Positions 59,496-64,000 of a stretch of DNA of 64,000 bases are shown piece by piece (positions within the stretch are counted from its first letter, which is position 1; every line of letters starts with the position of its first letter). The stretch spans positions 62,001 to 126,000 of the forward strand of contig NZ_RJLQ01000008.1 of the NCBI RefSeq assembly GCF_003833015.1, read 5' to 3'. The notes below the pieces were generated by a model. The model did not search any database. It was not told where the DNA came from and was given only the letters and a program-made list of their open reading frames with translations. Origin of the DNA: Clostridium sp. E02 (lineage in GTDB: Bacteria > Bacillota > Clostridia > Lachnospirales > Lachnospiraceae). The position numbers were made by a program, and so were the translations under genes.

Positions 59496-61076
59496 TCACA
59501 AATTTCGATATTCTTTTGGGGATACCCCTGTTATCTTCTTAAATAGTGTAGAAAAATAAGAGAAATTGTCAATTCCTACTTTTTCAGCTACATCCCCCAC
59601 ATTACATACTCCAGATTTTAAAAGTTCCTTTGCCTTTTCTATCCGGTACTCGTTAATGTAGTCTTTTATGTTCACTCCTGTTTTACGTTTATATAGCTTT
59701 GCTAAATAGGAAGGTGTTAAGTAAAACTCCCCTGCAATCTCATTTCTTGTTATCCCTTCTCTATAGTGTTTATGAATAAAATCATTGATTTTATCAATAA
59801 TGGTTACGGACTTGGCGATCTCTTCCTCATACTCAAAAGTTTTCCCTAGAAGGTAATTGACCCACCTTATCATGTCCACGGTAGACTCTATCGCCTGGTC
59901 AGACATTTTAATGGACAATGTGTCATGGAATAACTTCGTTGCCTGAATTCCCTGCTTCATTAAATCTGCATATACGACCTGGACAATTTCTTGTTGCATA
60001 AGATAAAGAGAATGCTTATTTAAGTTATTATATGCAGACAATTCAATAAAAATATTTTTGAAGTAATGCAAAACCTTAGCTTTTTCTTTTTTTTCTACCA
60101 AATCAACCAGCTTCTCTAGATTAATAATCTGGATTTTGTTATCCGTCGGAAATTCCACTTCATTTTCTAAAAACACTTTTCCAAAGTGGCTCACATAATA
60201 GCTAAAAAGCTGCTCCAAATCCACTGCAACTTTAGGCAGTTCCATAATATCATAAAAATTACTGATACAGCAAGTAAGCGTTCCCTTAAAATAATACTTG
60301 CACATAGCAATCAACTTATTACAGCCTTCTCGAAGTTTTTCCTGGCTTGTTCCCTGGGATACGGTGATGAAGTTTAAAGTACTTCCTGCATATAGCTTTA
60401 CTACACTTTCATTTTCTACTTCCCCCATCAATAACTCCGAATGGAACCCTTCTAATATAAACTCAAAGACACTTTTCCCAAAACGCTCTATATCCGCATC
60501 AATATTGCTCAGCTTCGAAAAAACCAGTGTATATGCTACATCCGTTGCAATGTTTAAATGTCTGTCTTCTATCTCATGTCTTAAATGATTTCTATTACTA
60601 AAGTCACCCTCTATTACCCTTTTCCAAAAATCAATTTTCATGAGTCTAAGATTTTTTTCCATCCATATTCCATACTCGCTGCTTATCTTTAAATTTCGCT
60701 CATCCACTAATTTATCGACTATTTTGCGTAAGGTCATTTCCATAATATCAATATCAAATGGCTTGGTTAAATACGCTGCAACTTTCAATTGGATGGCATC
60801 TGCCGCATAAGAAAAGCTTTCATGACAAGTCAATAATAAGAATTCCGAATCTATCTTTTTCTTTCTTACCCACTTTAGTAAATCCAATCCACTTTCTTTT
60901 GGCATCTCTATATCACTGATTATAATATCTACCTTTTTTTCCTCTAATATCTTTTTTCCTCCTGATACGTTATATGCAATATACACTAGATCGATCCCTA
61001 GTTTGTCCCATTTCGTAGAATCTTTTATTACGTCGACTGTAGCCACATCGTCATCTACAATTAGTACATTTATCAT
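59496..61076 (-). CDS. YesN-type response regulator with AraC DNA-binding domain
   Basis: 526 aa. Receiver domain at about 1-120 (VLIVDDDVATVDVI, phosphoacceptor Asp55 in IIISDIEMPKESGLDLL, Lys in YLTKPFDIDIM). A long central helical region at about 150-420 is typical of this class. The AraC double helix-turn-helix at about 430-526 reads GITRNEIAGEFYLTPSYLAKLYKRKTGVNIKDYINEYRIEKAKELL and VCNVGDVAEKVGIDNFSYFSTLFKKITGVSPKEYRN. Follows the sensor kinase gene by 24 bases. Probably activates the importer operon encoded next. Confidence 0.94.
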   Translation of the reverse strand: MINVLIVDDDVATVDVIKDSTKWDKLGIDLVYIAYNVSGGKKILEEKKVDIIISDIEMPKESGLDLLKWVRKKKIDSEFLLLTCHESFSYAADAIQLKVAAYLTKPFDIDIMEMTLRKIVDKLVDERNLKISSEYGIWMEKNLRLMKIDFWKRVIEGDFSNRNHLRHEIEDRHLNIATDVAYTLVFSKLSNIDADIERFGKSVFEFILEGFHSELLMGEVENESVVKLYAGSTLNFITVSQGTSQEKLREGCNKLIAMCKYYFKGTLTCCISNFYDIMELPKVAVDLEQLFSYYVSHFGKVFLENEVEFPTDNKIQIINLEKLVDLVEKKEKAKVLHYFKNIFIELSAYNNLNKHSLYLMQQEIVQVVYADLMKQGIQATKLFHDTLSIKMSDQAIESTVDMIRWVNYLLGKTFEYEEEIAKSVTIIDKINDFIHKHYREGITRNEIAGEFYLTPSYLAKLYKRKTGVNIKDYINEYRIEKAKELLKSGVCNVGDVAEKVGIDNFSYFSTLFKKITGVSPKEYRNL

Positions 61077-61100
61077 TTTTAATCCTTTCTCACACCTAGA

Positions 61101-62810
61101 TCAGAATTGTTCAACTTTTCGTTCATGCTTCACTTTTTGGGGGACATAGATTTTATTTAAGCAGCCATGAGGCGTAATATTCTCAAGAACAACCAGTCCA
61201 CTTCTGTCATACATGAGTTCCATCATACTTTTAATCCCCCACAATCCAATCCTTGTTCCTTTATCCGTCGTCTTTCTTGTAACACCATTCATGTAGTCAA
61301 GTACTTCCTTGGGATATCCTTTTCCATCGTCTTCAATTTCTATTAAAAGCATTTCTTCATTATCAAACGTTTGCTTACTGATTTTTATTAAAATCGTCAA
61401 TGTCTCCTCTATGGAAACTGCATATTTATACTCATTTTCAATAAACGTATGAATTAGCATCTGAGGGATTTTCCATCCTTCTAGTTCTGAGGGCAGATCA
61501 ATTAAATAAAAAATACAATCGGAATATTTGAGTTCCTGCATTTCAAAGTAATTTATGATATGCCTGATTTCTTCTTGTACTGTAACAGTATGAAATCCAG
61601 CCCGAAACATATATCTGATATTTCTAGATAGCGAATTGATGTATTGCCGGATTTCTTCGTTCTTCTTCTGACTACTTAAACTGGAAATTGTAGTTAAAGC
61701 ATTTAAGAAAAAATGTGGTTTTAGCTGCAGGCGAATACTGTATAATTCCATCTCCTGCAATTCAATTTTCTTTTCGTAGCTTTGTATTTTTAATCCCACT
61801 ATTTCATCGATCATTTGATTGGAAGTATCTTTAAGCATTTGAAATTCTCTTGTGCTGAATTGCGCTGTTATACGATTGTTATATTCCCCATCTTTAATTC
61901 TTCGCATGTCATGATTCATGATATTCATTGGCGTGGCGATTTCTTTTTTTGTATATTTTAAAAGGAATAATATAAATAGAAACGTGCTAAGGGATACAAT
62001 GATCACTAAAATCATACTTGAATGTGTCTGCAAAAAGAGATCATATTTGCTTTTAAAGCAATACATAGTAAGTTGATTTTCTACAATACTTTTATGAATG
62101 CTATAATAATTATTGCTGTTTATCTCCACAATATTATGTCCCGCAAGAATATCTTTTGTTTCATTTCCCCATATCTTACCAATAGATCCAGCCTTATTCA
62201 CAAGCAGCATAGAGCGATTTCCGTTCTCTTCTTCCCTAAGAGCCGTCAATAGATTATTGGAATTCACATAGACTGCAATTGCCTGATCACTGGTTTTCAT
62301 TATTTTATACAAATATGTTTTATCATATAGTTTCACAAAGTTCCAGACATTACTTTCTATTGTTTTGTCCTCAATTGACTTAGCAGTATACTCTCTCAAT
62401 TTTTCCTTCTGATCGTATGCCACACTTGATCGAACCACATCAAGGCAAGTTCCATTATTTTTTTCAAACATGATGATAGCATCTGCCACATTATTATTCG
62501 CAAATAAAATTTTCAGATAGCTATGTAACGATATTCCTGCTAGACTTCTCTCATTTTCATTCCTACTTTTTATCTTGGCTATCTCTACTTTTTGGGATGC
62601 GATACTTTTTAATAATCCATTTAAATCAGAAATGCTATTATCAAATTCATTGCTATATATTGTTAAGAAGGCATTCGAGGATTCTTTTATTTCATTCTTT
62701 AATATTTCAAATGAAGAAATCATAAATATCCCGATGACTGCAAGAATTAGACCTGTTAATGCGATCAGGTATTGTAAAAATATACGAATAAATGATTTTT
62801 TTTCTACCAT
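61101..62810 (-). CDS. YesM-type sensor histidine kinase
   Basis: 569 aa. Two membrane helices (about 10-35 and 266-286) bracket an extracellular sensing region; then HAMP-like linker KKEIATPMNIMNHDMRRIKDGEYNNRI. The His_kinase box LRLQLKPHFFLNALTTISSL carries the phospho-accepting His366. The ATPase domain shows N-box ENEYKYAV and G-box EIEDDGKGYP and GTRIGLWGI. ATG 62810 is used, with GGGAGG four bases upstream, rather than the TTG at 62822. Such kinases usually sense sugars together with a binding lipoprotein, which fits the neighbouring genes. Confidence 0.93.
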   Translation of the reverse strand: MVEKKSFIRIFLQYLIALTGLILAVIGIFMISSFEILKNEIKESSNAFLTIYSNEFDNSISDLNGLLKSIASQKVEIAKIKSRNENERSLAGISLHSYLKILFANNNVADAIIMFEKNNGTCLDVVRSSVAYDQKEKLREYTAKSIEDKTIESNVWNFVKLYDKTYLYKIMKTSDQAIAVYVNSNNLLTALREEENGNRSMLLVNKAGSIGKIWGNETKDILAGHNIVEINSNNYYSIHKSIVENQLTMYCFKSKYDLFLQTHSSMILVIIVSLSTFLFILFLLKYTKKEIATPMNIMNHDMRRIKDGEYNNRITAQFSTREFQMLKDTSNQMIDEIVGLKIQSYEKKIELQEMELYSIRLQLKPHFFLNALTTISSLSSQKKNEEIRQYINSLSRNIRYMFRAGFHTVTVQEEIRHIINYFEMQELKYSDCIFYLIDLPSELEGWKIPQMLIHTFIENEYKYAVSIEETLTILIKISKQTFDNEEMLLIEIEDDGKGYPKEVLDYMNGVTRKTTDKGTRIGLWGIKSMMELMYDRSGLVVLENITPHGCLNKIYVPQKVKHERKVEQF

Positions 62811-62915
62811 TTTGCCTCCCAAACATATATTATTTATATATTCTTTATTTTAGCATATATTTTCCCTATTTACTATTTGTAAAAAAGCAGGAAACGATAC
62901 TCCAAAAATGAAATC

Positions 62916-62965
62916 AAAAAGAGACCAAGTTAATGGGCACTATTTCCACTACTCAGTCTCTTTTT
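62916..62965 (-). terminator. Terminator of the larA-family gene
   Basis: Ten-base arms AAAAAGAGAC and GTCTCTTTTT, with an inner TAGTGG / CCATTA stem (one G-U pair). The end of the second arm serves as the U-tract on the minus strand. Confidence 0.75.
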
Positions 62966-63001
62966 ATACTTTTATACAGTCTAACATACTGTCGTTTTCT
63001 T

Positions 63002-64000
63002 TTACTTCACTACAACGCTCACTCCATCAGGAATTACCGTTATGTCCGCGTCCACACCTTTTATCTGAAACGCTCTCTTAAGCGCTTCGTCAAACGTAAA
63101 TGCATGCTGCATATGCATTCTCTTTATCATCTCTGGGTCACATAGGTCTGAAACAAGTATGACCGTATGTTTATGGAGGATACGGGCAAGTATCTGAAAT
63201 TCCCATTGATCCGGTATTGTTTCCGTTCTTCCTGTTTTCATAACACGATGAAGCACTTCTTCCGGGCTACCTGCATTGGCCATAGTTTCATAAAAGGATT
63301 GACCTCCATGCCCATCATTGCAGGCAGACACCATGATTATAACCCCGCCATCCTTGCAGGCTGCTTCTGCCGCAGTCATGCCTTTTACAGATTGGTATAC
63401 ATTCTGATCCAGAGGATATCCTCCATTCGAGGTTATGGTAATATCCGCTTTTACTGCCTTCACCGAAGCAAGTTTCATAACAAATTGACAGCCTTCTGCG
63501 TGAGCCAGCTCACTATCTCCTGCAAAAGCATTGATTATGTTCTTCTCACTGTCGATTACAACATTAAATATGAAAGCCAGCTTTGCCTGCCTGGCTGCAT
63601 AAAGCATATCCTTATGGATGGGATTGTTTTTTATAACTCCCGTCCTGGCAAATTCGCTTGCTATAAATTCAGAGCAATGGTTGGCCATCACTGTTTTCGC
63701 TGATGCGACTCCTGGAAGAACACTCTTTCTCCCCCCTGAGAAACCTGCAAAAAAATGAGGCTCTATAAATCCTTCTGAAATCAATAATTCTGTCTCCATA
63801 ACCAGCTTATTAAGCCACAGTTCACCGCCAGAAGGCAGCGTTCCAACTCTTACAACGCTGTTTTCATCCTCTGACAAATGGTTGATGATCACTTCATGAT
63901 CTACAATTTCATGACCAAACTTCTGAATCATCTCTTCTGTGGTATCAGGTCTGTGAAAACCGGTTGCAATTAATATTTTAATTTTAATTGCTGGGTTTGC
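63002..64000 (-). CDS. larA: LarA-family (nickel-pincer lactate racemase-like) protein, 5' end outside window
   Basis: 332 codons are visible. The reading frame stays open to the window edge, and the codons upstream of the first in-window ATG (63931) encode ILIATGFHRPDTTEEM, the LarA ATGxHRP motif, so the gene begins beyond 64000. Other family features: EPHFFAGFSGGRKSVLPGVASAKTVMANH, the segment that in LarA holds the pincer-cofactor-binding Lys/His, SNGGYPLDQNVYQSVKGMTAAE and VSACNDGHGGQSFYE. It racemises or epimerises a 2-hydroxy acid using a Ni-pincer nucleotide. Homologues act on several hydroxy acids, so lactate is not certain. No larB, larC or larE is seen nearby. Confidence 0.88.
   Translation of the reverse strand, partial: ANPAIKIKILIATGFHRPDTTEEMIQKFGHEIVDHEVIINHLSEDENSVVRVGTLPSGGELWLNKLVMETELLISEGFIEPHFFAGFSGGRKSVLPGVASAKTVMANHCSEFIASEFARTGVIKNNPIHKDMLYAARQAKLAFIFNVVIDSEKNIINAFAGDSELAHAEGCQFVMKLASVKAVKADITITSNGGYPLDQNVYQSVKGMTAAEAACKDGGVIIMVSACNDGHGGQSFYETMANAGSPEEVLHRVMKTGRTETIPDQWEFQILARILHKHTVILVSDLCDPEMIKRMHMQHAFTFDEALKRAFQIKGVDADITVIPDGVSVVVK

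Noticed and set aside
63167-63703. 178-codon plus-strand open frame
   Set aside because: Antisense to the larA-family gene, whose motifs are clear; no upstream ribosome site.

Overview
The window looks like chromosomal DNA of a plant-fibre-degrading Clostridia (Lachnospiraceae-type) bacterium. The evidence is AT-rich sequence, strong AGGAGG-type ribosome binding sites, lipoprotein-anchored ABC binding proteins, PadR/LacI/YesMN-type regulators, CheX proteins and a cellobiose phosphorylase very like those of cellulolytic clostridia. About 51 genes are recognised and 46 lie on the minus strand. No tRNA, rRNA, CRISPR array, prophage or insertion sequence was seen.

Layout. (1) 12-7020: a cellobiose/cello-oligosaccharide unit. 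A LacI regulator, binding protein and two permeases lie on the minus strand, and GH94 cellobiose phosphorylase diverges on the plus strand. Two near-identical operators flank the shared promoter region. (2) 7058-8314: a nitroreductase and a PadR regulator converge on a shared terminator; padR is preceded by palindromic operators. (3) 8373-15274: an arabinan operon (intracellular GH43, binding protein, two permeases, secreted GH43 arabinanase, and an ArsR-type regulator carrying a large C-terminal domain). (4) 15336-16834: a CheY-CheX fusion and CheX. (5) 16929-21080: a GH43 of unusual architecture plus its AraC regulator, divergent from a GH27 enzyme. (6) 21082-38704: two xylan operons. One encodes a lipoprotein and two LplB/LplC-type permeases, GH8 exo-oligoxylanase, GH31, two Gfo/Idh/MocA oxidoreductases and GH43. 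The other encodes a 1084-residue double GH43, GH39 xylosidase and secreted GH10 xylanase with a CBM9. They have paralogous 78-bp promoter regions. (7) 38873-41287: a BlaI/BlaR-like pair with a tiny secreted peptide, and a small membrane protein. (8) 41367-49375: a starch/maltodextrin operon (secreted GH13-CBM20 amylase, importer, cytoplasmic GH13) with a divergent LacI. (9) 49441-62810: a YesMN two-component system, an importer, and an unusual run of NIF3, SGNH hydrolase, CE4 deacetylase, esterase, P-loop kinase and GH13_18 phosphorylase-like protein. (10) 63002-64000: the 3' part of a larA-family gene.

How it fits together. Few enzymes are secreted (GH10, the GH43 arabinanase, the amylase). 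They would make oligosaccharides that five CUT1-type importers bring in, and a large set of cytoplasmic hydrolases and phosphorylases would finish the job. None of the five importers has its own ATPase gene here, so a shared MsmX/MsiK-type ATPase elsewhere is inferred. Each substrate unit has its own regulator (LacI, ArsR fusion, AraC, LacI, YesMN). The most novel-looking parts are the deacylase-kinase-phosphorylase operon in (9), the BlaRI-linked peptide in (7), the twin xylan promoters and the ArsR fusion.
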